Positions 1 through 7,078 of a DNA stretch of 46,969 nt are shown in pieces. This stretch comes from JAXMHQ01 sp046346665 (lineage in GTDB: Bacteria > Verrucomicrobiota > Verrucomicrobiia > Limisphaerales > JAXMHQ01). The number at the start of each line of letters is the position of its first letter. The stretch's first letter is position 1. The notes under the pieces are model-generated. The model made no database searches and was not told where the DNA came from. It worked only from the letters and a program-made list of their open reading frames with translations. The translations under genes were made by a program, and so were the position numbers. The stretch covers positions 1 to 46,969 of the forward strand of contig JAXMHQ010000037.1 in the NCBI GenBank assembly GCA_046346665.1, written 5' to 3'.

Positions 1-109
1 CCAGCGCGTCGGGCGCAGGACCGGGCGCGGCCGGGCGGGCGCGGCGGAGATCGTCCTCGCGGACGGCCGCGGCGAACAGGCGATGCGAGATCAGAGGAAG
101 TGAGTTCAT
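1..109 (-). CDS. Start of an unidentified dcw-cluster protein (partial)
   Basis: An ATG on the minus strand 9 bp after the ftsI stop opens a frame that runs off the window edge. The 36 visible residues begin MNSLPLISHRLFAAAVRED and become rich in Arg, Ala and Pro. They do not look like the N terminus of MurE, which often follows ftsI in this cluster. The tight spacing suggests cotranscription with ftsI. No function can be assigned from this fragment. It is either a small lineage-specific gene ahead of murE or an unusual murE N terminus. Confidence 0.5.
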   Translation of the reverse strand, partial: MNSLPLISHRLFAAAVREDDLRRARPAAPGPAPDAL

Positions 110-118
110 GTCAGGACC

Positions 119-2023
119 TCATGGGTTGGCGTCGGGTGCGGCGGCGCCGCGGCCTGGGCGGCGATCCGCCTGCGCGAGCGTTTCGGTGGCGCCCGGCGGG
201 GTCACGTCGGGCCGGATGTTGAGGTAACTGGCCGCCCGCTCCGCCACCTGCCGGAAGATGGGTCCCGCCACCAGGCCGCCGTAATAGCCTTCGCGGGGTT
301 CGTCCAGCACGATGGAAATGCAAAGCTCGGGCGAGTCTGCCGGGAAAAATCCGATGAACGACGACACGTATTTGCCGTGGACGTAGGCGCCGTTCTCCAC
401 TTTCTGGGCGGTGCCGGTTTTTCCGGCAACGGTGTAATGCTCGAGTGCGGCCTTGGCGGCGGTGCCCTCGGGTGTGACGACGGTCTTGAGGGCTTCGACC
501 ATCTGTCGGGCGGCGGTATCGGAGATCACCTGTCGGACAGGTTGGGGCGTGTAGCGCGCGACGACGTTGCCGTCGGAATCCTCGAGGTGATCGACGATCA
601 TGGGCCGCATCAGTTTGCCGTGGTTGGCGACGGCGGCCATGGCCATGAGCATCTGGAGGCGGGTGACGGCGATGCCCTGGCCCATGGGGATCTGGGCGAT
701 GCTGACCTTGCTCCAATTGCGGACGGGGTGGGCGATGCCGCGGACTTCGCCGGGAAGCGGGAGGCCGGTGCGTTCGCCGAAACCGAAGGCGGTGATGTAT
801 TCGTAGAGGCGCTCGGGGCCCATCTTGATGCCGATCTTGGCGGCGCCGATGTTGGAGGACTTGGTGATGATGGATTTGACGGAGAGCGAGCCGTAGGGTT
901 CGTGGTCGTGCAGGACGCGGCCGGCGAACGGGAATCGCCCGTGTTCGCAGTCGAACTGGTCGTCGAGGCCGACGACGCGGTCGTTGAGGGCGCCGGAGAC
1001 GACGACGATTTTGAAGGCGGACCCGGGTTCGACGACGTCGGTGACGATGCGGTCGCGGCGTTCGTCGGGGGTGGCGCGGCCGGGGTTGTTGGGATTGTAG
1101 GTCGGCAGGGTGGCCATGGCCAGGATTTCGCCCGTGGCGGGCCGCATCACGACGCCGGAGACGCTGATGGGGCTGTGTTTGTCCATGGCGTCGACGAGGG
1201 CGGATTCGAGGAAGCTTTGGATGACGGTGTCGAGGGTGAGGACGACGTTGAGGCCGTTGCGGGCTTCGACGTCCTGTTCGCGGAGGGAGACCAGTTCGCG
1301 GCCGCGGTGGTCGGTTTCGGTCTGGCGCCAGCCGCGCACGCCGCTGAGCTTGGAATTGAGGGTGAGTTCGATGCCGTCGCGGCCGACGATGTCGGCGACC
1401 GGGATGCCGTCGACCTCGGTTTCCTCGGTTTGTGCGTAGCCGAGGACCTGGGCGGCGAGGGCCTGGTTGGGGTAGACGCGGACCTGGTCGTCGCGGGCGA
1501 AGACGGCTTTTTGCCGGAGGTTGCGGTAGAAGGCCTGGTCGGTGCGGGAGAGTTTTCGTTCGTCGACGCCGAAGTTGAGGTTGGTCATGGCGGCGGCGAT
1601 TCGCTGCCAGGTTTCGACGGGGACGCGGGCCTTGACGCGGGTGAACTGGTTGGTGACGAGTTCGCCGGTGGAGTTGGTGCGGATGCGGGGCGCGAGCGCC
1701 TGGAAAAGGTCGCGTTCGTTCATCTGGAGCAGCGGCGCGAGGGTGTGGGCGACCTCGGCGGTGCGGGGTCCGATGAGCGTCGGGTCGGCGCAGATGGTTT
1801 TGACGAAGGTGCTGGTGGCCAGGAGATTTCCGCGGCAATCGAGGATGTCGCCGCGGCGGGGTTCGAGCAGGAACCGGCGCTGGGTGTTTTGCTCGGCGCG
1901 GGCGCTGAGTTCGTCGTGGCGGAGCACCTGGAGGTCGACGAGGCGGTAGCCCAGTCCGGCGAACGCCGCCATCAGCAGCACCGCCAGCGTCAACAACCGC
2001 CGGTATTGAACTCGTTTGGCCAT
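119..2023 (-). CDS. ftsI: Peptidoglycan transpeptidase FtsI (PBP3, class B PBP)
   Basis: Septal D,D-transpeptidase that cross-links peptidoglycan at the division site. The 634-residue protein has a short basic N terminus followed by one membrane segment (about residues 10-28), a dimerisation/pedestal region (about 50-250) and a transpeptidase domain (about 260-610). All three active-site motifs are present: SxxK at S335-AFK, SxN at S389-S-N391 and KTG at 535-537 (KTGTAQ). No PASTA repeat is seen and the C terminus is a short Pro/Ala/Arg-rich tail, so this is the plain class B form. It lies after ftsL, as in canonical dcw clusters, but is separated from it by a 167-bp spacer carrying a duplicated sequence. 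The start MAKRVQYRR puts the basic residues directly before the membrane helix. Confidence 0.95.
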   Translation of the reverse strand: MAKRVQYRRLLTLAVLLMAAFAGLGYRLVDLQVLRHDELSARAEQNTQRRFLLEPRRGDILDCRGNLLATSTFVKTICADPTLIGPRTAEVAHTLAPLLQMNERDLFQALAPRIRTNSTGELVTNQFTRVKARVPVETWQRIAAAMTNLNFGVDERKLSRTDQAFYRNLRQKAVFARDDQVRVYPNQALAAQVLGYAQTEETEVDGIPVADIVGRDGIELTLNSKLSGVRGWRQTETDHRGRELVSLREQDVEARNGLNVVLTLDTVIQSFLESALVDAMDKHSPISVSGVVMRPATGEILAMATLPTYNPNNPGRATPDERRDRIVTDVVEPGSAFKIVVVSGALNDRVVGLDDQFDCEHGRFPFAGRVLHDHEPYGSLSVKSIITKSSNIGAAKIGIKMGPERLYEYITAFGFGERTGLPLPGEVRGIAHPVRNWSKVSIAQIPMGQGIAVTRLQMLMAMAAVANHGKLMRPMIVDHLEDSDGNVVARYTPQPVRQVISDTAARQMVEALKTVVTPEGTAAKAALEHYTVAGKTGTAQKVENGAYVHGKYVSSFIGFFPADSPELCISIVLDEPREGYYGGLVAGPIFRQVAERAASYLNIRPDVTPPGATETLAQADRRPGRGAAAPDANP

Positions 2024-2036
2024 TGGTCAAAGCCGG

Positions 2037-2188
2037 CCGCCCGTGGCGATCGGTTCCTCTCCGACAGCGACACGGACGGCGGCTTAAAATTCCGCCCCTG
2101 CATTCCCGGTGCGAAGCCCCGGAGACCGCCGTCCGCCCGCGGCGATCGGTTCCTCTCCGACAGCGACGCAGGCGGCGGCGAAAATTCT
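2037..2188. repeat. Imperfect direct repeat, two copies 96 bp apart
   Basis: A unit of about 55 bp occurs twice in the ftsL-ftsI spacer, from 2037 and from 2133. The shared core is GGCGATCGGTTCCTCTCCGA followed by CAGCGAC; both copies then run through a GGCGGC stretch to AAAATTC. It lies outside the coding sequences of an otherwise tight operon. It may be a small extragenic repeat duplicated in place. Confidence 0.75.
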
Positions 2189-2190
2189 TC

Positions 2191-2574
2191 TCACTCGGGC
2201 ACGGTCCCGGGGTGAGTCTGCGACGCGTATTGTCGGGGCGCGTCTTTCCGATCCGAGGCGGGCTCGGGTTCGGCGATGCGCCAGACTTGCGACGGCTGGG
2301 GCATGGCGAGGCCCAGGTTCAGCTCGCGGATGCGCGCCTCGAGGAACTGCACGGAGCGCATCGCAGCGAGCTGGTCGCGGAGCTTTTTGTTCTGCTCGTT
2401 CAGCTCGCGCAGCCGCGCCTCGCGCTTGCCGATCTGCCGGCCGAGATCGTCGATCTGGCTTTTCTGCCAGACGAAACCGACGCCGGACCCGCCGATCAGG
2501 GCGCAGAGGAGCACCGCTTTGACCGCCGGGCCAAACCGGATTGCCGCCGTCTGATGTTTCCTGTTTCGGGCCAT
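2191..2574 (-). CDS. ftsL: FtsL-like septum protein
   Basis: A 127-residue bitopic membrane protein: a basic N terminus (MARNRKHQ), one transmembrane helix at about residues 19-37, then a coiled coil rich in Glu, Lys, Arg and Leu (about 40-85) and a short tail. Size, topology and position between rsmH and ftsI are those of FtsL, which works with FtsB and FtsQ to activate FtsWI. FtsL sequences diverge strongly, so the name rests on topology and synteny. I chose the internal ATG at 2574, 29 bp after the rsmH stop; a longer in-frame start at 2700 would overlap rsmH by about 97 bp and adds only low-complexity residues. Confidence 0.8.
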   Translation of the reverse strand: MARNRKHQTAAIRFGPAVKAVLLCALIGGSGVGFVWQKSQIDDLGRQIGKREARLRELNEQNKKLRDQLAAMRSVQFLEARIRELNLGLAMPQPSQVWRIAEPEPASDRKDAPRQYASQTHPGTVPE

Positions 2575-2603
2575 GGTTTCCGCAAGGCCTTTCGGCCGTT
2601 CAC

Positions 2604-3533
2604 TCAAATCTTTTCCAGCACTCGCAACTGCGCGCTCCGGCTCCGCGGATTCTCCGCCAGCTCGACCGCGCCGGGCAGGATCGCCTTCCGGCTCACCCAC
2701 CGCGCCTCGGGCACCCGCGGCTGCCGCAATTCCGGCACGTCCACCTCGCCCGGGAACGTGTAATCCCTCGCCCGCTCCCGTCCGAACTCCCGCGTCAGCC
2801 GGTCTTCCAGCGAGTGAAACGTGATCACCGCCAGCCGGCCGCCGGGCTTCAACAACCCCAGCGCCCCCGCCAATCCCCGCTCCAGCGAGCCCATCTCGTC
2901 GTTCACCGCCAAACGCAGCGCCTGAAAAACCTTCGTCGCGGGGTGGGCCTTGCGCCCGCGGCGCGGGCTCATCCGTTCAATCAAATCCGCCAGGTCCTTC
3001 GTGGTCCGGATCGGACGCTGCATCCGCTCTTGCACCACGCCCGCCGCCAGCCGGCGGGATTCGCGCTCGCCCCCGAGTTCCCAAAAAATTCTCGCCAGTT
3101 CTTCCGCCGGCGCCCCGTTCACCAGCTCGGCCGCCGCCAGCTCCTGCCGCGTGTCCATCCGCATATCCAGCGGCCCTTCCGCCTGGAAACTGAACCCGCG
3201 CTCCGGCGAATCGAGCTGCGGCGAACTCACCCCGAGATCCAACAAAACCCCGTCGCAACTCCCCGCCGGAACCCAGTCCGGCAATTCCGCAAAATTACCG
3301 CGCCGGATTTCCCAGCGCCCCGCATACGGCGCCAGCCGCCGCGTCACCGCCTCGATCGCTTCGCCGTCCCGGTCGCACCCGTAAAGCCAGCCGTCCGGCG
3401 CGCTCGCCGCCAGGATCGCCTCCGCGTGCCCGCCCCGGCCCAGCGTCCCGTCCGCATACCGCCCGCCCGCCGCCGGCCTCAGCGCTTCCAGCACCTCCGC
3501 CATCATCACCGGTTTGTGATCATGGTCGGGCAC
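2604..3533 (-). CDS. rsmH: 16S rRNA (cytosine-1402-N4) methyltransferase RsmH
   Basis: Formerly MraW; uses S-adenosylmethionine to methylate N4 of C1402 in the 16S rRNA decoding centre. The 309-residue protein has the family's N terminus (HKPVMMAEVLEAL), the glycine-rich SAM loop DGTLGRGGHAEAIL (about 29-42), the DGVLLDLGVSSPQLD motif (about 95-109), a helical insert rich in Arg and Glu, and the C-terminal segment GGRLAVITFHSLEDR. Length is normal. It lies 19 bp after a small conserved gene and 29 bp before ftsL, on the same strand, which indicates one transcript from the mraZ promoter. Confidence 0.95.
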   Translation of the reverse strand: MPDHDHKPVMMAEVLEALRPAAGGRYADGTLGRGGHAEAILAASAPDGWLYGCDRDGEAIEAVTRRLAPYAGRWEIRRGNFAELPDWVPAGSCDGVLLDLGVSSPQLDSPERGFSFQAEGPLDMRMDTRQELAAAELVNGAPAEELARIFWELGGERESRRLAAGVVQERMQRPIRTTKDLADLIERMSPRRGRKAHPATKVFQALRLAVNDEMGSLERGLAGALGLLKPGGRLAVITFHSLEDRLTREFGRERARDYTFPGEVDVPELRQPRVPEARWVSRKAILPGAVELAENPRSRSAQLRVLEKI

Positions 3534-3552
3534 CGCGTCGCATCCTCCCCCG

Positions 3553-4095
3553 TCAGGCGGACCGGGATGTCACCAGTTCCTCCTGCGGCCGGACCGCGGG
3601 AGCGGGTTCGGGCGCGGGTTGCGTTGCGGTCACCACAATTTCCAGGTCCGCATCGCTCAAATCGTTTCGAACCACCCGCACGTTATCCAGGCGCAGCTCG
3701 CCCTGGACCGGCGGACGAATCCCCGGCCGCGCAGCCGGCGGCAGAGGCCGGATCCCCGGCCGCGCCGCGCGCGAGGGTCGCAGTTTCCGAATCAGCGCCA
3801 CAATCGAACGCGCCAGCCGGGCGTTCCAGGACGGCCGGAGATCACCGCGCGGGGCGACGGTCGGACCCGGCAGCCGCTGGGTTTCCTTCAGCCTGGCCGC
3901 TGTGTGTTCGGCGGAGGATAATTCCGCGCGGGCTGGAGTCTCCGCCTCCGGACCGGAGGCCGCCTCGCCCCGGGAGGCGAACGGATTGCGCTCCGAACCA
4001 AAATGCGGCAGGCGAGCGCGCATGCGATAACGGCTCTCCGAATCGCTCATTCCCACCAGGCTCTTTCCCGTCGTCAGCAATCGCAAAAGACTCAT
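3553..4095 (-). CDS. Conserved small dcw-cluster protein, function unknown
   Basis: A 180-residue protein inserted between mraZ and rsmH, starting 3 bp after the mraZ stop, so almost certainly translated in the operon. It begins MSLLRLLTTGKSLVGMSDSE, continues with a basic RYRMRARLPHFG segment, then has a long Pro/Arg/Ala-rich and probably disordered middle. A more ordered C-terminal patch (GELRLDNVRVVRNDLSDADL) follows about residue 130. There is no signal peptide or membrane helix. From memory, similar proteins starting with an LLRLLTTGKSLVG-like segment sit near mraZ in other Verrucomicrobia; I cannot verify that here. Function unknown; the position suggests a link to division or wall synthesis. 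Confidence 0.75.
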   Translation of the reverse strand: MSLLRLLTTGKSLVGMSDSESRYRMRARLPHFGSERNPFASRGEAASGPEAETPARAELSSAEHTAARLKETQRLPGPTVAPRGDLRPSWNARLARSIVALIRKLRPSRAARPGIRPLPPAARPGIRPPVQGELRLDNVRVVRNDLSDADLEIVVTATQPAPEPAPAVRPQEELVTSRSA

Positions 4096-4098
4096 AGT

Positions 4099-4563
4099 TT
4101 ATTCCATCAATTTGAACGCCTCCTGCGCCATCACGGCGTCGGCGGTCCGAACCCGGTCGTATCGCTCCTGATTCCAAATCTCAAATCGATCCAACAACCC
4201 CACCAGGATGGCGGTGTCCTGGATGCCGGCGGCCACAGCCATGGTCTCCGGCAGGCAAATCCGGCCCGCCTTGTCGACTGCCGCCTGCACGGATTCACTG
4301 CCAATGAACCGCTTCAGAACAACCTTGTTCGGATCGCTGTTCGGCATCGCGTCGATGTCCTTCATCAACCGCGCCATCTCGGCCGGGGGCAACACCCGAA
4401 CGCACGGTCCTTCCTTGGATTTCGGCCACAAAATCAACGTGAACTCAGTCCCGGTCTCCGCTGGCCGCCACTTGGCCGGGATCTGCACGCGCCGCTTCTC
4501 ATCCACTCCATGTCGATAGAGCGAATTATAATAAATCGGCGCACTGTTCGGACTCGGGTCCAT
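4099..4563 (-). CDS. mraZ: Transcriptional regulator MraZ
   Basis: First gene of the division cluster. MraZ is a ring-forming DNA-binding protein of the AbrB/SpoVT-like fold that represses its own operon. The 154-residue protein shows both family DxxxR motifs: VDEKRRVQIPAKWR near residue 20 and VDKAGRICLP near residue 97, one for each half of the duplicated fold. The N-terminal 14 residues (MDPSPNSAPIYYNS) are a slight extension compared with many homologues. The stop is followed 3 bp later by the next gene. Upstream lie a candidate promoter and a repeat array that looks like its own operator. Confidence 0.93.
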   Translation of the reverse strand: MDPSPNSAPIYYNSLYRHGVDEKRRVQIPAKWRPAETGTEFTLILWPKSKEGPCVRVLPPAEMARLMKDIDAMPNSDPNKVVLKRFIGSESVQAAVDKAGRICLPETMAVAAGIQDTAILVGLLDRFEIWNQERYDRVRTADAVMAQEAFKLME

Positions 4564-4570
4564 CGCTTAG

Positions 4571-4579
4571 TTATTCACA
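4571..4579 (+). promoter_or_regulatory. DnaA-box-like sequence TTATTCACA (proximal)
   Basis: The 9-mer matches the DnaA-box consensus TTATNCACA exactly. It lies between the mraZ start codon and the repeat array, within the presumed 5' leader. A second copy in the same orientation lies 106 bp away at 4677. The match is direct; binding is inferred. Confidence 0.4.
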
Positions 4580-4580
4580 A

Positions 4581-4638
4581 CCATCCAAATTAACCCATTC
4601 TCGCCCCACTTCGCTACACTTTTAACCACTTTAACCCA
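4581..4638 (-). promoter_or_regulatory. Candidate MraZ operator: TGG-type repeats at 10-bp spacing
   Basis: Read on the minus strand, repeats begin at 4638 (TGGGTTAAAG), 4628 (TGGTTAAAAG), 4618 (TGTAGCGAAG), 4608 (TGGGGCGAGAA), 4597 (TGGGTTAATT) and 4587 (TGGATGG). The spacing is 10, 10, 10, 11 and 10 bp, so all lie on about one DNA face. Known MraZ proteins bind TGGGN repeats separated by 5 bp. The strongest units are 4638, 4608 and 4597. The array overlaps the -10 region of the candidate promoter, fitting autorepression. Confidence 0.7.
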
Positions 4639-4649
4639 TTCCGTGTCAA
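4620..4649 (-). promoter_or_regulatory. Candidate sigma-70 promoter of the mraZ operon
   Basis: On the minus strand a consensus -35 TTGACA (4644-4649) is followed after 18 bp by TTAAAA (4620-4625). The expected start of transcription is near 4612, giving a leader of about 50 nt before mraZ. The promoter overlaps the TGG-repeat array. A perfect -35 in such GC-rich DNA supports the call. Confidence 0.6.
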
Positions 4650-4676
4650 CATTAATTCGGAGCTGTTATTCCGGAG

Positions 4677-4685
4677 TTATTCACA
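4677..4685 (+). promoter_or_regulatory. DnaA-box-like sequence TTATTCACA (distal)
   Basis: Exact match to TTATNCACA, same orientation as the copy at 4571, about 28 bp upstream of the -35 element of the mraZ promoter. The two sites bracket the promoter and operator array. No origin-like clustering beyond two boxes is seen. Confidence 0.4.
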
Positions 4686-4796
4686 ATTTGTGTCCCGCGA
4701 CAGTGAACAGAGCTGGGGTGCCCCTCCAAAAGCCCAACTTATTGTGGTGCAGATCTCGACTACACCTATAGGCTGTATTAGCGGTCTGATGGATTG

Positions 4797-4845
4797 GGTA
4801 AGGCCGCGCTCCGTGCGGCCGGCGCCACGGAGTGGCGCCCTACCC
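4797..4845. repeat. Extragenic repeat family B, copy 1 (two adjacent palindromes)
   Basis: Consists of a first palindrome GGCCGCGCTCCGTGCGGCC followed directly by a second GGCGCCACGGAGTGGCGCC, flanked by GGTA and TACC. A near-identical copy lies at 13358-13405. Either half can form a GC-rich hairpin, and the element sits in a spacer upstream of queA. Confidence 0.8.
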
Positions 4846-4930
4846 AGGAGAGGGCCGGAACCCAACATACCCCGGGCTTGGGATTGGGATGATTGTCAGC
4901 CGCACCCTTCCCCCACTATGGTATTCCCGG

Positions 4931-6001
4931 ATGCGCACGGCCGATTTTGACTTCGATTTGCCGCCCGACCGGATTGCCCAGGCGCCGGCGGCGGACCGGG
5001 ACGGCTCCCGACTGCTGGTGCTGGACCGGTCCCGGGGGTCGATCGAACATCGCGCGTTCCGGCAATTGCCCGGCTACCTGCGCCCGGGCGATGTGCTGGT
5101 GCTGAACGATTCGCGGGTGATTCCGGCCCGGCTGCGCGGGGTGAACGGGCGGACGGGCGGCCGTTTCGAGATCCTGCTGCTGGAGGAGGAGTCGCCTAAC
5201 ATATGGTGGACGATGATGCGCCCCGGCCGCCGCGCCCGCCCGGGCACGCGCATCGGGCTCGTGGCCCCGGGCGGCGCGCCGGCGGCTGTCGAGGCCGTGG
5301 TGCTGGATTCCAACGACGAGGGCCACCGGCGGGTCGAGTTTACCGGCGTCCGAAATATTTCCGAGGTGCTCGACACACTCGGCGAGCTGCCGCTGCCGCC
5401 TTACATCAACAGGGGTGATGGCCTCCACCCGGACGACCAGGAGCGTTACCAGACCGTGTACGCCCGCCCGCCGGGCTCGGTCGCGGCGCCGACCGCCGGA
5501 CTTCATTTCACCGCCCCCCTGCTCCGGCAGCTTCGCGAATCGGGCATCGAGGTGCAATCCGTCACCTTGCACGTCGGCCTCGGCACGTTCGCGCCGGTGA
5601 AATCCGACTCGCTCGAGGACCACCGCATGCACGAGGAGCGTTATGAGATCGGGGCGGACGCGGCCGCCGCGATCAACCGCGCGCGCGGCGAGGGTCGCCG
5701 GATTGTGGCGGTGGGGACGACGGTGGTGCGGGTGCTGGAAAGCGCCGCGGCGCCGGAGGGAAGCGTGCCCGCGGGCGCCGGACGCACGAGCATTTTCATC
5801 CACCCGCCGCGCAATTTCCGCGTGACGGGGGCGATGCTCACCAATTTTCATTTGCCGAAATCCACTCTGCTGATGCTGGTGAGCGCCTTCGCGGCGCCGG
5901 GATCCACCCGCGGGCGCGACCTGGTCCTGGGCGCCTACGCGGAGGCGATCCGGGAGGGATACAGGTTTTTCAGTTACGGCGACGCGATGCTGGTGGTTTA
6001 G
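4931..6001 (+). CDS. queA: tRNA preQ1(34) S-adenosylmethionine ribosyltransferase-isomerase QueA
   Basis: Transfers and isomerises the ribosyl group of S-adenosylmethionine onto preQ1 at the tRNA wobble base, forming epoxyqueuosine. The 356-residue protein has the family's N terminus (DFDLPPDRIAQAP), the LVLNDSRVIPARL motif (about 57-69), LPLPPYI (about 155), ERYQTVYA and PGSVAAPTAGLHF (about 175-195), LHVGLGTFAPV and TNFHLPKSTLLMLVSAF near the C terminus. I chose ATG 4931 because it starts the conserved MRTADFDFDLP; an in-frame start further upstream adds only sequence read from the spacer repeat. No Shine-Dalgarno motif is visible. No other queuosine gene lies nearby. Confidence 0.95.
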   Translation: MRTADFDFDLPPDRIAQAPAADRDGSRLLVLDRSRGSIEHRAFRQLPGYLRPGDVLVLNDSRVIPARLRGVNGRTGGRFEILLLEEESPNIWWTMMRPGRRARPGTRIGLVAPGGAPAAVEAVVLDSNDEGHRRVEFTGVRNISEVLDTLGELPLPPYINRGDGLHPDDQERYQTVYARPPGSVAAPTAGLHFTAPLLRQLRESGIEVQSVTLHVGLGTFAPVKSDSLEDHRMHEERYEIGADAAAAINRARGEGRRIVAVGTTVVRVLESAAAPEGSVPAGAGRTSIFIHPPRNFRVTGAMLTNFHLPKSTLLMLVSAFAAPGSTRGRDLVLGAYAEAIREGYRFFSYGDAMLVV

Positions 6002-6002
6002 A

Positions 6003-6034
6003 GTTGCAGGTTGAGGGTTGCAGGTTGAAGGTTG
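6003..6034. repeat. Heptanucleotide array GTTGMRG, about 4.5 units
   Basis: Directly after the queA stop: GTTGCAG GTTGAGG GTTGCAG GTTGAAG GTTG, i.e. four 7-bp units plus four bases. A related array (GTTGAAG/GTTGAAA) lies at 32692-32722. Both are non-coding. Confidence 0.8.
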
Positions 6035-6058
6035 TAGCCGCGATCGTGAGATCGCGGA
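6034..6058. repeat. Extragenic repeat family C, copy 1
   Basis: GTAGCCGCGATCGTGAGATC followed by GCGGA. It contains the palindrome CCGCGATCGTGAGATCGCGG. The same 25 bases recur at 39149-39173. It abuts the heptanucleotide array, and in this copy the repeat ends just before the start of the reductase gene. Confidence 0.85.
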
Positions 6059-6062
6059 ATCC

Positions 6063-6779
6063 GTGAAATCTCAAGGCCAAAAAGCTATTCGCCCCTTCGT
6101 TCTCGTCAACGTGGCCATCACGGCGGACGGAAAAATTGCCGCGAACGATGGAGCGCCGCTGCGATTTTCGAGCCGGAGGGATCACGAACATCTGCTGGCG
6201 TTACGAGCGACGGCGGACGCGGTGATGTCGGGCGCCCGGACCATCGACCGCGGCCCGGTGACGCTGGGGCCGGGCGGAATGCGCTACCGGCGGCGGCGGT
6301 TGAAGCTGGGGCTGGCGGAGTACAACCTGCGCGTCATCGTCAGCGGTTCGGGGTCGGTGGATCCGCAGTCGGAGATTTTCAGGCACCGTCATTCGCCGAT
6401 CCTGATCCTGACCACGGGGCGGGCGCCGGCCGCGCGGCTGAGGGCGCTGCGGAAGCTGGCCGACGAGGTGAAGGTGTGCGGGGCCCGCGAGGTGGATTTC
6501 GGGAGGGCACTGCGCTGGCTGGGCGAGGAGTGGGGCGTAAAGCGGCTGCTGTGCGAGGGCGGCGGCGAATTGAACGACGCGCTGTTCCGTCGCGGCTGGG
6601 TGGACGAGTTGCACCTGACGATTTGCCCGTGGATCGTGGGCGGCCGCGGCACGCCGACGTTGTCGGACGGGACGGGCATTTTAACGCTCGCGGCAGCGGC
6701 GTCATTCGAGCTGAAATCGTCGCGTCGCGTGGCCGACGAACTGTTTTTGCTGTATTGCAGGCATTCCCGTCCAGAGTAG
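6063..6779 (+). CDS. RibD C-terminal-domain (dihydrofolate-reductase-like) reductase
   Basis: A stand-alone RibD_C domain of 238 residues. The family reduces pyrimidine or pterin intermediates with NADPH, for example the RibD reductase step of riboflavin synthesis. Visible features: N-terminal RPFVLVNVAITADGKIA strand-loop, the RDHEHLLALRATADAVMSGARTI segment typical of the fold (about 42-64), a central LILTTGR strand, and the C-terminal GVKRLLCEGGGELNDALFRRGWVDELHL region with its glycine-rich cofactor loop. No deaminase domain is present, so it is not a full RibD. I chose GTG 6063 because the longer frame begins at a TTG inside the repeats. The true substrate is unknown. Confidence 0.8.
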   Translation: MKSQGQKAIRPFVLVNVAITADGKIAANDGAPLRFSSRRDHEHLLALRATADAVMSGARTIDRGPVTLGPGGMRYRRRRLKLGLAEYNLRVIVSGSGSVDPQSEIFRHRHSPILILTTGRAPAARLRALRKLADEVKVCGAREVDFGRALRWLGEEWGVKRLLCEGGGELNDALFRRGWVDELHLTICPWIVGGRGTPTLSDGTGILTLAAAASFELKSSRRVADELFLLYCRHSRPE

Positions 6780-7078
6780 CAGCCGACGTCAGGAGGCTCC
6801 AACTGAAGTGTTTTGGAAGTTGATCTCACATCGGCCGCAACGCCAGGCACGGCACCCGCGCCTGCGCAGTCGGACTTTTCCAAAACACAATCCTTGCCTG
6901 AAATAAGCCGATTTGGCACAGTACGGTTCAAGGCGTTTGTCTCAATCGATTAATCACATTTCAGCCAAACCATGAACCGCATTGACCGAGTCCGGGTCAG
7001 CAAAAGGGCAAGCCCGAAAGCCCCTACCCTTGCCAGTCGGCAATCGCTCCAAGGGTTCACTGGATACGTCATGAGAAG
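6780..7078. other. Non-coding spacer, possibly holding the decayed 5' end of the ORF6N gene
   Basis: About 300 bp without a convincing gene. It begins with AGCAGCCGACGTCAGGAGGC, which resembles an extragenic repeat I have met in related genomes but which has no second copy here. A short frame (ATG 6972 to TGA 7082) codes a 36-residue peptide in a different frame from the next gene. Local composition is less GC-rich than in neighbouring genes. Confidence 0.4.

Larger units (their letters stand above)
4650..4930. other. Non-coding spacer between mraZ promoter and queA
   Basis: Spacer between divergent genes; with the mraZ leader the gene-free stretch is 4564-4930. Its mraZ-proximal part is AT-richer than the surroundings and holds a short direct repeat (CGGAGCTGTTATTC then CGGAGTTATTC, about 4658-4682) and a DnaA-box-like site. 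Its distal part holds a two-palindrome repeat (4797-4845). I see no clear promoter for queA and no RNA gene. Confidence 0.6.

Noticed and set aside
377..2215. Very long plus-strand open frame opposite ftsI
   Set aside because: It is the complement of a certain gene in GC-rich DNA, with monotonous Gly/Val/Asp/Ala composition and no domain.
4571..4685. Replication origin suggested by DnaA-box-like sites
   Set aside because: Only two boxes, no AT-rich unwinding region and no dnaA, dnaN or gidA gene nearby.
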